DNA of 64,000 nt from WS-11 sp035275545 (GTDB taxonomy: Bacteria > Eisenbacteria > RBG-16-71-46), in assembly GCA_035275545.1 (NCBI GenBank), contig DATEMP010000272.1, forward strand, positions 26,195 to 90,194, given 5' to 3'. The notes under the pieces were generated by a model. The model saw nothing but the letters and a program-made list of their open reading frames with translations. It was not told where the DNA came from and searched no databases. Of this stretch, positions 25,322-33,605 are shown piece after piece. The translations under genes and the position numbers were made by a program. The stretch's first letter is position 1. Each line of letters begins with the position of its first letter.

Positions 25322-25831
25322 GCCGTCGCGGCGGCCGCCGCCCCAATCGACCGCCTGGCGTCCCGCGGGACGCGGCTCGTCGAGCACGCGGCGCACCAGA
25401 CGCCGGAGGCGTCGAACACGTTGAGCGCGACCCGACCCGCCGCCGGGAGCTCGAAGTCGAAGCGCGTCGAGCGCGCGAACGGGTTCGGCGCGTTCTGCGC
25501 AAACACGACGCAACGCCCGGCCGGCGGCTCGACCGCGACCGGGCCCGCCGGTGAGACGTGGTAGTGGCCGGAGCGGCCGTCGTCGAAGTCGAGCCGCAGC
25601 ACGATCTCGCCCGACGCGTTCATGGCGCCAAACTGGATGAGCGTGATCGTGCGCAGATCGCCGCCGGGGCCGCCGGTGCCCTGCACGTCGAACAGGTCGC
25701 CGGTCGCCACTACCTCGCGCACGTCTCCCGTGGGCTCGGCGAGGTAGACCGCGGTGCGCTGCCCGCCGAACGGCGATGAACCGCCGCGTGAACGAGAACG
25801 CGCCGGTCACCACCGCTGTGCGCGAGGGCAT
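25322..25831 (-). pseudogene. Chimeric pseudogene: epimerase start joined to DUF7453 protein end
   Basis: On the minus strand, 25831-25771 repeats the first 20 or so codons of the 22,544-23,467 epimerase (MPSRTAVVTGAFSFTRRFIA against MASRTAVVTGAFSFTGRFIA). From about 25770 to 25322 it repeats, at roughly 95% identity by eye, the C-terminal coding region of the 27,461-29,374 protein (same VVATGDLFDVQGTG and NAPNPFARSTRFDF). The two parts are out of frame, and the copy ends before the last sorting residues. A recombination scar, with no product expected. Confidence 0.8.
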
Positions 25832-25942
25832 GAGCCCCCACTCAACAGCACCCGCCGATTCCCAGCCAGCGCTATCGAGCGGGCTTGCGCTACGACGTCA
25901 GCCGGGTCGTGATTCGCTGGCAGCGCTTACTGATTGCTACGA

Positions 25943-26458
25943 CTAGCGACTGGCGACCGCTCCCTTCGGCTGCCCGGGTCCCTTCACGGCGCCTTCCATC
26001 CCGGCGATGCGTCGAGCGATGCCCAGCTGGCCTGAGTGATACGCCTGGTGGAACGCGAGCAGGCTCAACAGCTCGGCGCGGCTCGTCGTTCCCTCGAAGG
26101 GATGCGGAACCTGTTCCTCCATCTGCTGGTCGCTCAGACGCGAGATCGCCGCCACGCAGCGGTCCCGCGAGCGCAGGATCCGATCACGCATCGTCTCCCA
26201 GGCGATCGCCTGGCCCGGGCCTGTGATCGGCTCCCACCCCGCGTGTGCGAGCTGGTCACTCTCCCACACCGGCGCCTCACCGATCAGTCTCATCACGTTG
26301 TTCTGCAGGCTCGTGAGGTGGCCCACGATCCAATTCGCGCAGTTGCCGCCGGGAGCAGGCTGGGCGAGCGACTGCTCGGCCGTCATCCCGTCCAAATTGA
26401 CTTCGATCATCCGATACACGAGCCCGAACTGGTGGGCGATCGATTGCTGGGTCTTCAT
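25943..26458 (-). CDS. DinB superfamily protein
   Basis: A 171-aa protein with GGAAGGAG before ATG 26458. An N-terminal HQFGLVYRMIEVNLDGMT helix, NWIVGHLTSLQNNVMRL with the first metal His, and LLAFHQAYHSGQLGIARR with the C-terminal His pair make the DinB three-His site. Third gene of the ArsR-SRPBCC-DinB operon starting at 27,314. Known family members are metal-dependent thiol S-transferases; the reaction here is unknown. Confidence 0.8.
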   Translation of the reverse strand: MKTQQSIAHQFGLVYRMIEVNLDGMTAEQSLAQPAPGGNCANWIVGHLTSLQNNVMRLIGEAPVWESDQLAHAGWEPITGPGQAIAWETMRDRILRSRDRCVAAISRLSDQQMEEQVPHPFEGTTSRAELLSLLAFHQAYHSGQLGIARRIAGMEGAVKGPGQPKGAVASR

Positions 26459-26499
26459 CTGCTGACTCCTTCCAAGGTGAAAGGTCATCGGCCGGGCAT

Positions 26500-26955
26500 T
26501 CACTTCCGCGCGGTACGCTCCGCAGTCTTCTTGATGCGCTCGTGTGAGTAGTTCCAGCCGCTGCCGACCCCCGTTCGGACATCGTCGGGGATGAGTCCGA
26601 TCGCGGTGTGGACGAAGGTGATCAGCGTTCCGCCCTCGATCGGCGTCAGGCGATATTGAAGATTGGACACGGCGGCAAACGACATGAAGAGCGGCCCCCA
26701 GATCTCGAGGAGCGTAGGTCGCTTGATCGCCTGGACGTGGCCCCACAGATGTCCGTTGCCCTCCCCCAGGTCGCGGAACCAACGTCCGCCGGGCCGGGCC
26801 TCGAGCTTCATGGGGAGCGGGCGGTCGTCGGCGACCTGATGGCTGGGTCCGAGCTCCTCTAGCAGGGCGTCGAACGTCACTTCGAGAGGTGCTTGCACTC
26901 GGATCTCCTGCGTGATCCGGAGCGACAGGTCGTTGGCGGTTGCGGTGGGCTGCAT
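26500..26955 (-). CDS. SRPBCC (AHSA1-like) protein
   Basis: A 151-aa START-like protein. The start at 26955 (MQPTATAND) is chosen for its strong AGGAAGGAG site; ATG 26991, overlapping the ArsR stop, is the alternative. ITQEIRVQAPLEVTFDALLEELG begins the fold, KLEARPGGRWFRD is the central strand pair, and GSGWNYSHERIKKTAER the closing helix. Genes of this kind directly downstream of an ArsR regulator are common and usually autoregulated together. Confidence 0.8.
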   Translation of the reverse strand: MQPTATANDLSLRITQEIRVQAPLEVTFDALLEELGPSHQVADDRPLPMKLEARPGGRWFRDLGEGNGHLWGHVQAIKRPTLLEIWGPLFMSFAAVSNLQYRLTPIEGGTLITFVHTAIGLIPDDVRTGVGSGWNYSHERIKKTAERTARK

Positions 26956-26987
26956 GTTCCTTCTCCTTCCTGAGGGTGTGCGAGTCG

Positions 26988-27314
26988 TCATCGGTTGATC
27001 GATTCGGCTCGTTGCTTGATCCGTCGAAGCTGATGACGCCAGTAGCGCTCGAAGGCGCCGGCCCAGACATGTAGCGGCTGGAGCCCGGACGCGTTCGTTC
27101 GATACATCATGTTCCGTCCGTGGCGCCTTACATCCACCAGACCCACGTCGCGAAGCACCCGCAGGTGTTTCGACACCGAGGGCTGGGCGACTCCGAGCAG
27201 GCGCACGAGCTCCCCGACCGGACGCTCCTCCGATGCGAGCAGCTCGAGGATGACCCGCCTTTGCGGCTCTGCGACCGCGTTGAAGACGTCGGAGCGCGTG
27301 GTGGCGCGTGGCAT
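26988..27314 (-). CDS. ArsR family transcriptional regulator
   Basis: A 108-aa winged-helix protein: VFNAVAEPQRRVILELLAS, then VGELVRLLGVAQPSVSKHLRVLRDVGLVDVRRHGR, the ArsR recognition helix and wing. It lacks the metal-binding Cys pair of ArsR/SmtB sensors, so it probably senses something else, as in the SRPBCC-linked subgroup. It lies directly under a near-consensus promoter with an internal inverted repeat and heads the SRPBCC-DinB operon. Confidence 0.88.
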   Translation of the reverse strand: MPRATTRSDVFNAVAEPQRRVILELLASEERPVGELVRLLGVAQPSVSKHLRVLRDVGLVDVRRHGRNMMYRTNASGLQPLHVWAGAFERYWRHQLRRIKQRAESINR

Positions 27315-27320
27315 GCGTGC

Positions 27321-27348
27321 ATTATATTCCCATATCGGAATGTGTCAA
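27321..27348 (-). promoter_or_regulatory. Consensus sigma-70 promoter with ArsR-type operator
   Basis: On the minus strand, TTGACA (27348-27343) and TATAAT (27326-27321) are separated by 16 nt. The spacer carries an imperfect inverted repeat ATTCC-gatatg-GGAAT (27341-27326), placed so that a bound repressor would cover both boxes. The expected transcription start, 7 nt after the -10 box, falls on the A of the ATG at 27314, which predicts a leaderless mRNA. Confidence 0.75.
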
Positions 27349-27460
27349 GCGGCAAGAATCGGCCGGGAGGACCGGCGACCAGGTGGTCGTGCTCCGCCCG
27401 CCGCAGCGCATGACCGCGCGCGCGCGGGAAGTCGCGCGCGGTCGCTTGCTCCGGTCGGGC

Positions 27461-29374
27461 CTAGCGCTCCAGCCGCACCATCCGGATCGCCCGCGACAGG
27501 CCGGCCGACTGGAAACGCGCCCAGTAGATCCCCGGGGCGAGCGGCGCCCCGGCCTGGTCGCGGCCGTCCCACTCGACCGCCTGGCGTCCCGCGAGGCGAG
27601 GCTCGTCGAGCACGCGGCGCACCAGGCGGCCGGTGGCGTCGAACACATTGAGCGCGACCCGACCCGCCGCCGGGAGCTCGAAGTCGAAGCGCGTCGAGCG
27701 CGCGAACGGGTTCGGCGCGTTCTGCGCGAACACGACGCCGCGCCCGGCCGGCGGCTCGACCGCCACCGGGCCCGCCGGTGAGACGAGGTAGTGGCCGGAA
27801 CGGCCGTCGTCGAAGTCGAGCCGCAGCGCGATCTCGCCCGACGCGTTCATGGCGCCGAACTGGATGAGCGTGATCGTGCGCAGATCGCCGCCGGATCCGC
27901 CGGTGCCCTGCACGTCGAACAGGTCGCCGGTCGCCACCACCTCGCGGACGTCTCCCGAGGGCTCGGCGAGGTAGACCGCGGTGCGCTGCCCGCCGAACGC
28001 CGGATCGTCGAGCACCACGACGAACGCGAGCCGGCCGGACTCGGTGAACGTGCGCAGGAAGTTGACGCTCGCGATCGTCGCGCCCGGCCGGCCCGGTGCG
28101 GGCGCGCCCGGAACGGCGAGCGCCGCGAGCTGGCCTGGCGCGTTCGGCTGGTCCCACCACACGCCGAGCGGCGGCCACGAGCCGGCGTTCGAGAGGCTGG
28201 CGCGGAACGCGATGCGCCCGCCGTCGCTCAGGACCGGGCCGACGATGATGCCAAACGCTTGGCCGGTGCCGGGCGCCGGATCGCCGGCGCGCGCGACCGG
28301 CAGGAGCGTGCCGGTGTGATTCGAGTACAGCACGTACTCGGTCGCGCCGCCGCCGGCGACACGGGCGGTGAATGCCGCCTGGTCGAGACGGTTGTTGATG
28401 ACCTCGCCAAAGTCGGCGGTGACGCTGTTGCCGCCGAACGTCCGCCCCGGGATGCCGGGGGCGGCCATGCCTTCCCGCACCAGCAGCGCCATGCCGCCGG
28501 CGCGCTCGACGAACAGTGCCTCGTTGTTGAACGTGTTCACGTTGTTGCCCGTCAGGTTGCCCTGGAAGGCCGCGCGCGAAGCGTTGCTCCAGCTCGTCGA
28601 CTCGAACGTGTAGCCGGTCCCGATGAACTCGCCGGCGCCGCCGAATACCACACCCGCACCGACGTTCGGTGCGGGATCGCCTTCACGCAAGATCGCCGCG
28701 AGCGCCCCGCCGCGATTCGTCCAGAACGCTTCGTCGTTCGTGCTGCCGATGCCGGGGCCGACCACCGACCCGCGTACGAACGCGTGCCGCGCCTGGTTCA
28801 GCTCGAGCCCGAACGGCACCGAGCTGTATCGAACGCCAGCTGCGAATCCGGCCGCCGGATCGCCCTCGCGCACCAGGATGACGCTCGGTCCCGAGCCCAT
28901 CGACCACAGGCCTTCGTTGTTGTTCTCGGTAACGCCCGTGCCCGTGAGCGACGCGCTGAACCCGAGCCGGCCGTCGCCCATCGCCGGCGGCATCAGTGCG
29001 AAGTCGAACGGGAAGCTGTTGAACACGCCGCCCCCCGCACCCGGGGCCGCGTTGCCCGCCCGCGCCTGGAGCTGGAGCCCGCCGGCCGGCTGCCACGTCC
29101 AGATGCCGCTGCGGTTCGACGACGTGACCGCAGGGCCTTCGAGCAGGGCCGTGAACGAGACCTTGCCGGTCTCGTCGAGCGACGGTACGGCGGTGACGTA
29201 GATGTCGGAGAACGGGCCGAACACCGTGCCCGGCTCGGTGCCGGGGACCGGCTCGCCCCGGAGCGCCACCTTCTGGAAGACGAAACCCGGTGACGCTGCT
29301 GCCGCCGCCGCGAGCGCCAGCGACACCGCGATCGTGAGGACGAGGACGAAGAACCGTGGCTCGACGCGTTTCAT
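27461..29374 (-). CDS. Secreted DUF7453-type repeat protein with FlgD-like C-terminus
   Basis: A 637-aa exported protein. The ATG at 29374 (MKRVEPRFF) starts a signal peptide (residues 8-28). An in-frame GTG at 29422, with AAGAAGG before it, lies in the conserved leader and could also be used. The body has repeated units of the type GEPVPGTEPGTVFGPFSD... and AGNAAPGAGGGVFNSF, each followed by an F-x-A-x-L strand, as in DUF7453/choice-of-anchor proteins. Residues from about 550 carry QNAPNPFARSTRFDFELP, DATGRLVRRV, WDGRDQAG and GIYWARF, the FlgD-like sorting module. Its 3' part is duplicated at 25.3-25.8 kb. Confidence 0.8.
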   Translation of the reverse strand: MKRVEPRFFVLVLTIAVSLALAAAAAASPGFVFQKVALRGEPVPGTEPGTVFGPFSDIYVTAVPSLDETGKVSFTALLEGPAVTSSNRSGIWTWQPAGGLQLQARAGNAAPGAGGGVFNSFPFDFALMPPAMGDGRLGFSASLTGTGVTENNNEGLWSMGSGPSVILVREGDPAAGFAAGVRYSSVPFGLELNQARHAFVRGSVVGPGIGSTNDEAFWTNRGGALAAILREGDPAPNVGAGVVFGGAGEFIGTGYTFESTSWSNASRAAFQGNLTGNNVNTFNNEALFVERAGGMALLVREGMAAPGIPGRTFGGNSVTADFGEVINNRLDQAAFTARVAGGGATEYVLYSNHTGTLLPVARAGDPAPGTGQAFGIIVGPVLSDGGRIAFRASLSNAGSWPPLGVWWDQPNAPGQLAALAVPGAPAPGRPGATIASVNFLRTFTESGRLAFVVVLDDPAFGGQRTAVYLAEPSGDVREVVATGDLFDVQGTGGSGGDLRTITLIQFGAMNASGEIALRLDFDDGRSGHYLVSPAGPVAVEPPAGRGVVFAQNAPNPFARSTRFDFELPAAGRVALNVFDATGRLVRRVLDEPRLAGRQAVEWDGRDQAGAPLAPGIYWARFQSAGLSRAIRMVRLER

Positions 29375-29414
29375 GACGCACCGCCTTTCTACTTTGGCGG
29401 CCATTCCGTTGTTG

Positions 29415-29465
29415 AGCTGCACGGACCCACCTTCTTAGTCCCACCGGGAGGCGATTCATTACGAT
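29415..29465 (-). promoter_or_regulatory. Conserved leader hairpin element, copy B
   Basis: On the minus strand: GTAATGAA, then stem TCCC-GGT-GGGA, then ACTAAGAAGG, GGGTCCGTGCAGCTC. It matches the leader at 37,198-37,254 almost base for base. One stem pair changes from T-A to C-G, a compensatory change that supports RNA structure. The AAGAAGG and GTG inside it could start translation in frame with the downstream gene. Confidence 0.55.
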
Positions 29466-29540
29466 GGGAGCCCACAGGCGGGAGCGGTCCGGCTCGAATC
29501 CATTGGGCGACAATCGCTTCGTGTTGACCGCTGTCAGGGT

Positions 29541-29577
29541 CTCTTAGGTTGAAGGTCCGATTCCTTCGCGGCGCACC
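29541..29577 (+). repeat. tRNA-Lys 3'-tail relic, copy 2
   Basis: CTCTTA is followed by GGTTGAAGGTCCGATTCC and TTCGCGGCGCACC. This is the 9,910-9,949 tRNA-Lys tail with a short deletion after the anticodon and one change in the T-loop. The CCA end is changed to CCC. Probably a remnant of an earlier integration or a duplicated junction. Confidence 0.6.
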
Positions 29578-29636
29578 CACTTAGTTGCAGCATTGGGAGC
29601 GGACGGCGTTGAATCGTGGCGGAACTCGTCCCGTCG

Positions 29637-30011
29637 TTACGTCCCACTCACGGGCAGGCGCCTTCCCGCAGGTCGCGTGAAATAGGACACCGCGAGCAGG
29701 ACCAGAGTAATGGGCGGGAGCATCCAGGTTTGAGGGCTCTCGCCTGAGGCCCGGGCGGCGATGAACGCCATGACCAGCGCATAGGTCACCCCCGCATAGG
29801 CCCACTCCTTGAGCAGCGCGAACCCCGGGAGCAGGAGGACGACCGCGGCCAGCGGCTTGACGATGCCGAGGACAATTCGGAGGTGCTGTGGATAGCCCTG
29901 TTTGGCGAACCCGTTCACGACCTCAGGGCTGCCCGTGAGGTACGTGAGGGCTCCGAAGAGCGAGAGCGAGACGAGTCCGGTGCATACCCAGTACCCGATC
30001 TTTCGGACCAT
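29637..30011 (-). CDS. DoxX-like membrane protein
   Basis: A 124-aa protein with four predicted membrane helices (GYWVCTGLVSLSLFGAL, LRIVLGIVKPLAAVVLLLPG, AYAGVTYALVMAFIAA and ITLVLLAVSYF). The layout and the LGIVKPLAAVVLL...LKEWAYAG stretch match DoxX-like proteins, small polytopic membrane proteins of uncertain role. It lies 12 nt after the DinB-like gene and probably shares its transcript. Confidence 0.8.
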   Translation of the reverse strand: MVRKIGYWVCTGLVSLSLFGALTYLTGSPEVVNGFAKQGYPQHLRIVLGIVKPLAAVVLLLPGFALLKEWAYAGVTYALVMAFIAARASGESPQTWMLPPITLVLLAVSYFTRPAGRRLPVSGT

Positions 30012-30023
30012 GTGCCCTCCGAT

Positions 30024-30539
30024 TCAGGGTTTCAGGTTGTAGGAGTCCGCCATCCGGCCGGCGTCGGCCTGGTACTTGCGAGCGCGGGCCAGCTCGGCGA
30101 TCTGGCGGATGTGGCCGAGGTCGTGGAGCGCCCATTCGTTCAACATCTGCGACAGGGTGATCTCGCCGTACTCCTTGTGCAGGGCGAGGCGGTCGCCCGC
30201 GCCGGCGGGGAGATCGCGCAGGAATGCGATGTTGTTCCCGCGCTGCTCCTCGAACTGATCGAAGGCATCCTCGGGGTCGGCATCGCGATAGAGGTCGAGA
30301 TACATCTGCGCGTCGTCGGGCTCGAACTCCGGACGGGTCTCCGCCATGAAACGGTCGAGGCGCATGCGGTAGCAGTGGCCTTCGGAGTGCGACAGGTGGG
30401 CCAGCACCTCCGCGACCGAGAAGCGTTCGGGCGCCGGCTTCCAGCGGGCATCCGCGTCGGTCAGCTCGATCATCAGGGAGCGGAGAATCCCGGGGGTGGC
30501 CTCGAGCAGGTCCAGGCAGGGCAGTCCGTTTTCCGCCAT
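30024..30539 (-). CDS. DinB superfamily protein
   Basis: A 171-aa protein with FSVAEVLAHLSHSEGHCYRMRL (first His group) and LNEWALHDLGHIRQIAELARA (C-terminal HxxxH-like pair), the DinB metal site. The charged middle (DDAQMYLDLYRDADPEDAFDQF) is typical of the DinB_2 subgroup. Directly upstream of the DoxX-like gene. Confidence 0.8.
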   Translation of the reverse strand: MAENGLPCLDLLEATPGILRSLMIELTDADARWKPAPERFSVAEVLAHLSHSEGHCYRMRLDRFMAETRPEFEPDDAQMYLDLYRDADPEDAFDQFEEQRGNNIAFLRDLPAGAGDRLALHKEYGEITLSQMLNEWALHDLGHIRQIAELARARKYQADAGRMADSYNLKP

Positions 30540-30616
30540 GCGCTCATCCTACGACGTTCTCGCCGCCATCGACATGGCGGGTCCGTCCCGCACTGGTTTC
30601 GGCGAGCGGCTGTGCG

Positions 30617-33364
30617 TTACCGGACCAGGCAGGCTTTGGCGGTGAACGTACGACGCGCCTGGGTCAGGCGCACCAGGTAGACGCCTGCCGGGAGGCTCGG
30701 CGAGTCGGTCATCGGGACGAGATGCTCTCCGGCGCCGAGCGAGCCCACTTCGCGGTATGCCACGCGCCGACCTTTGAGGTCGAACAGCTCCAAGGTCGCC
30801 GGCTCGGCCCCCGGCAGCGAGAGTCTCACCGTCACCCCGTTCTCGGACGGATTAGGCGAGGCGCCGGCCAGGCTCAGGATCGCCCGAACGGGGATCGTCA
30901 CCCACGTCGGGTCCCACGTGGTCTCCAGCCCGTGCTCCCGGACCACGAGGCGATACCCATAGCGGGCGCCCGGGGCCACGGCCCGGTCCTCGAACTCCAG
31001 GCGGTCGTCGCCCACCAAGCGGGGGCTTCTGACCTCGGCCCACTCTCCTGCGGCCGCGTCGGAGCGTTGAACGATGGCTTCCAGATTCGCGGCGTTCTCG
31101 ACCGACCAGGTGAGGCGCACGAGATCCGAGTGGACTTCGACATTGGCCAGCGACACCACGACCGGAGTGGTGCCGGAGCTCTGGTTGAGAAGGACGTCGA
31201 CCGCTGCTCCGTACCCGGAGTACACCACTCCATCACTAGGGTAACCGGCATCCTCCATGGCCCCGGCGCTGGCGATCGTGAGGTCGGGGCGATCGTCTCC
31301 GTTCCGGTCTTCGATGCCCACCCAGCGTGGCGACCTGCCACCCGTCGAGCAGAAGAGCGCGGTGCCCAGGGTTCCATCGCCCAAGCCAGGAACGATAGCC
31401 ACTTGCGCGGTGCCGCCCACCGCAACGACATCCAGGTCGCCATCCCCGTTGAGATCCCCTACCACGGACGAACCCAGCCCTTCTACGTCCAGGTGATCGG
31501 CAACCGAGAATCTCCCTGCGCCGTCCCCGAGCATCGTCGACAACCGGGGGGTGCCTGTCGTGACCAGGTCCAGGTTGCCATCTCCGTTCAAATCGCCCGC
31601 GGCGAGACCCCACGCGCCTTCTGCGGGCGAGTCGATGCGCGGCCCGAGCCCCGTCGGGCCGCCGACCATGACGGACACCGTTTGGCCTCTCCCCAGAACC
31701 AGGTCCGGACGCCCGTCGCCGTTGACGTCCCCAATCAAGACGGACCCGTACACTCCCGGCGCGTACGCCTGGGGGGCCGCGAAGGTTCCGTCCCCGTTCC
31801 CGCGAAGTACTGTGCCACCAGATCCCAACACCAGGTCGTTGTGCGTGTCGCCATCCAGATCGCCGATAGCCACCGATGCATCGCCACTCGCGACCATCGT
31901 AGGCAGCCCAAAGTTTCCCGCCCCGTCGCCCAGCAGCACCGAGGTTCGCAATTCACAGGCGACCGCGAGGTCGAGTTGCCCGTCTCCATTCAGGTCGCCG
32001 AGGGCCACCGCCTGTGGAGTCTCGCCGACTTCGAAGGGGCCGCCCGGAACGAGCGTCCCAGTCCCGTCGTCGAGAATCACATGGGCCTCATGATCCAGGA
32101 TGTCCACGGTGGCACCACCGTGGGCGATGACGAGATCCGACCGACCGTCCCCGTTGAGATCCCCGCTTGCCGCGGGTCCCGAGTTGAAGTTCAACGCGCG
32201 CGAGATGCGGGGACCGAACGTGCCGTCGCCGTTTCCTTTTGCCACCCAGACATGGGCACCACCATTGACCGTCGCCATGTCGGGCAGACCATCCCGGTCG
32301 AGATCGCCGAACGCGACCTCGGCCGCCCATGCGGCGGCAATGCTGGGCCCAAGGAAATCGCCACCACTGTTCTTCCGGACGAAGGTCGCGCCCGGCCCCC
32401 GGGAGAGCAGCTCCCCGCGACCGTCACCGTCGAGATCGACGAACCACGGGTTTTCACCTTCTATGTAGGCACTGCTCCCGTAGCGAAACGTCCCGTCGCC
32501 ATTCCCAAGCAATACGAAGCCGTAGCTGGAGCTCGGGCAGCCCCGAAAGCAGTCCGCCTGGAAGACCGCCACATCGGGAATGCCATCCCCATTCACCTCG
32601 CCGATCGCAGCGCCCTTGAAACGGTTGTCCGGGTAGATCTCATCAATGTCGGGACCCGGCGAGAACGAACCGTCTCCGTTCCCCAGCATGATGCTGATGG
32701 TCTCGAGATCGTCGACGGGGTCATACCGCAAAGTCACGAGGTCCATGCGCCGGTCACCACTCAAGTCCCCAAAGGCAACAGGCCGCGCGGGAATCGCCAA
32801 TCCCTGGGGTGGGGCGAACGAGCCGCCTCCCAGATTGAACCGAACGACCGGATCATTCCTGAACGCGAACAAGTCGGGGGCTCCATCTCCATTCACATCG
32901 TCGAACTGCCAATCGGCCCAAGGCGAGGTGACCGCCGGTTGGAGAGTGCCGTCCCCGTTCGAGAGCAGAGTGGAAAACGTGCCAATGTTGTTCCATGCCG
33001 CCACATCGAGCAGGCCGTCGCCGCTCAGATCCATCAGTCGGACCGTAGTCGGCCAGGCATCGGTCGGATAGTCGCCGTTCGGTTGCAGCGAACCGTCCTC
33101 GGCTCCGATCAGGACGGAGATGCCTCCTCCGTAGTAGTTCGCGGTCACGACGTCCGGGATACCGTCGGCGTTGAGGTCGCCGATCGCGACCGACGTGGAA
33201 CCAGGTCCGGTCGCATAAGGCGTGGCGTAGCTGCCGGAGAATCGCGGGGTGGCGGCCACCGGATTCGGGCCCACTGCCAACGCGATCATCAAAACGGTGG
33301 CCATCGCCGGAGCAAAGGGGTAAGAGCTCCGAATGCGAGACTGCGCCATGTGTGGGTGCTTCAT
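30617..33364 (-). CDS. Large secreted FG-GAP/VCBS repeat protein with FlgD-like C-terminus
   Basis: A 915-aa protein. The signal peptide lies at about residues 16-38 (ATVLMIALAVGPNPVAA). Residues 40-740 hold more than a dozen FG-GAP/VCBS-type repeats (IGDLNADGIPDVV, FGDLSGDRRMDLV, IGDVNGDGRPDLV), each with a calcium-loop D-x-N/D-x-D-G, which build a beta-propeller. An Ig/fibronectin-like stretch follows, then SPNPSENGVTVRLSLP, LFDLKGRRV and LPAGVYLVRL, the sorting module. It is likely displayed on the surface. The periodic DNA is coding repetition, not a satellite. Confidence 0.9.
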   Translation of the reverse strand: MKHPHMAQSRIRSSYPFAPAMATVLMIALAVGPNPVAATPRFSGSYATPYATGPGSTSVAIGDLNADGIPDVVTANYYGGGISVLIGAEDGSLQPNGDYPTDAWPTTVRLMDLSGDGLLDVAAWNNIGTFSTLLSNGDGTLQPAVTSPWADWQFDDVNGDGAPDLFAFRNDPVVRFNLGGGSFAPPQGLAIPARPVAFGDLSGDRRMDLVTLRYDPVDDLETISIMLGNGDGSFSPGPDIDEIYPDNRFKGAAIGEVNGDGIPDVAVFQADCFRGCPSSSYGFVLLGNGDGTFRYGSSAYIEGENPWFVDLDGDGRGELLSRGPGATFVRKNSGGDFLGPSIAAAWAAEVAFGDLDRDGLPDMATVNGGAHVWVAKGNGDGTFGPRISRALNFNSGPAASGDLNGDGRSDLVIAHGGATVDILDHEAHVILDDGTGTLVPGGPFEVGETPQAVALGDLNGDGQLDLAVACELRTSVLLGDGAGNFGLPTMVASGDASVAIGDLDGDTHNDLVLGSGGTVLRGNGDGTFAAPQAYAPGVYGSVLIGDVNGDGRPDLVLGRGQTVSVMVGGPTGLGPRIDSPAEGAWGLAAGDLNGDGNLDLVTTGTPRLSTMLGDGAGRFSVADHLDVEGLGSSVVGDLNGDGDLDVVAVGGTAQVAIVPGLGDGTLGTALFCSTGGRSPRWVGIEDRNGDDRPDLTIASAGAMEDAGYPSDGVVYSGYGAAVDVLLNQSSGTTPVVVSLANVEVHSDLVRLTWSVENAANLEAIVQRSDAAAGEWAEVRSPRLVGDDRLEFEDRAVAPGARYGYRLVVREHGLETTWDPTWVTIPVRAILSLAGASPNPSENGVTVRLSLPGAEPATLELFDLKGRRVAYREVGSLGAGEHLVPMTDSPSLPAGVYLVRLTQARRTFTAKACLVR

Positions 33365-33605
33365 TGCGACGCGGAACGTCCGGCGAGGGTCCCGGGCCTG
33401 CCTTCCGTCCGGGATGGGTGGAAATGGACTTCTGGCCGTCCGTGAAAGTGACTCAGCCTACCACTCGCTAGCTCGCCGACATAGCGTGCATCTCGTCATT
33501 CATATTGCGATTTACATTAACACCGGCTGACCATGCAATAGGCCGTTTTCAAGCGAGACAGTCACTCATATCGCATGGGGATGGAACGGGCGCCGCCGCC
33601 CGCGT
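33365..33605. other. Intergenic region with AT-rich patch
   Basis: No gene. Around 33,490-33,560 there is an AT-rich patch with TATTGCGATTTACATTAA, which could hold the minus-strand promoter of the FG-GAP protein gene. No exact boxes can be assigned. Confidence 0.3.

Noticed and set aside
27791..29293. 500-codon plus-strand frame opposite the DUF7453-type gene
   Set aside because: Antisense shadow. The minus-strand frame has repeats, signal and C-terminal module.
29389..29580. 63-codon minus-strand frame starting MGAPRRNRTFNLRD
   Set aside because: Also a tRNA-antisense artefact over the copy-2 tail relic and leader element.
31500..33200. Regular short-period DNA similarity suggestive of a tandem repeat or CRISPR-like array
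   Set aside because: The period follows the coding FG-GAP repeats (D-x-N-x-D-G) without identical repeats or unique spacers. No CRISPR array or cas gene was seen anywhere.
30722..33445. 907-codon plus-strand open frame opposite the FG-GAP gene
   Set aside because: Antisense shadow. The minus-strand frame has a signal peptide, periodic FG-GAP repeats and a sorting module, whereas the plus frame shows no domain and is Arg/Pro/Gly-rich as expected from GC-rich antisense.
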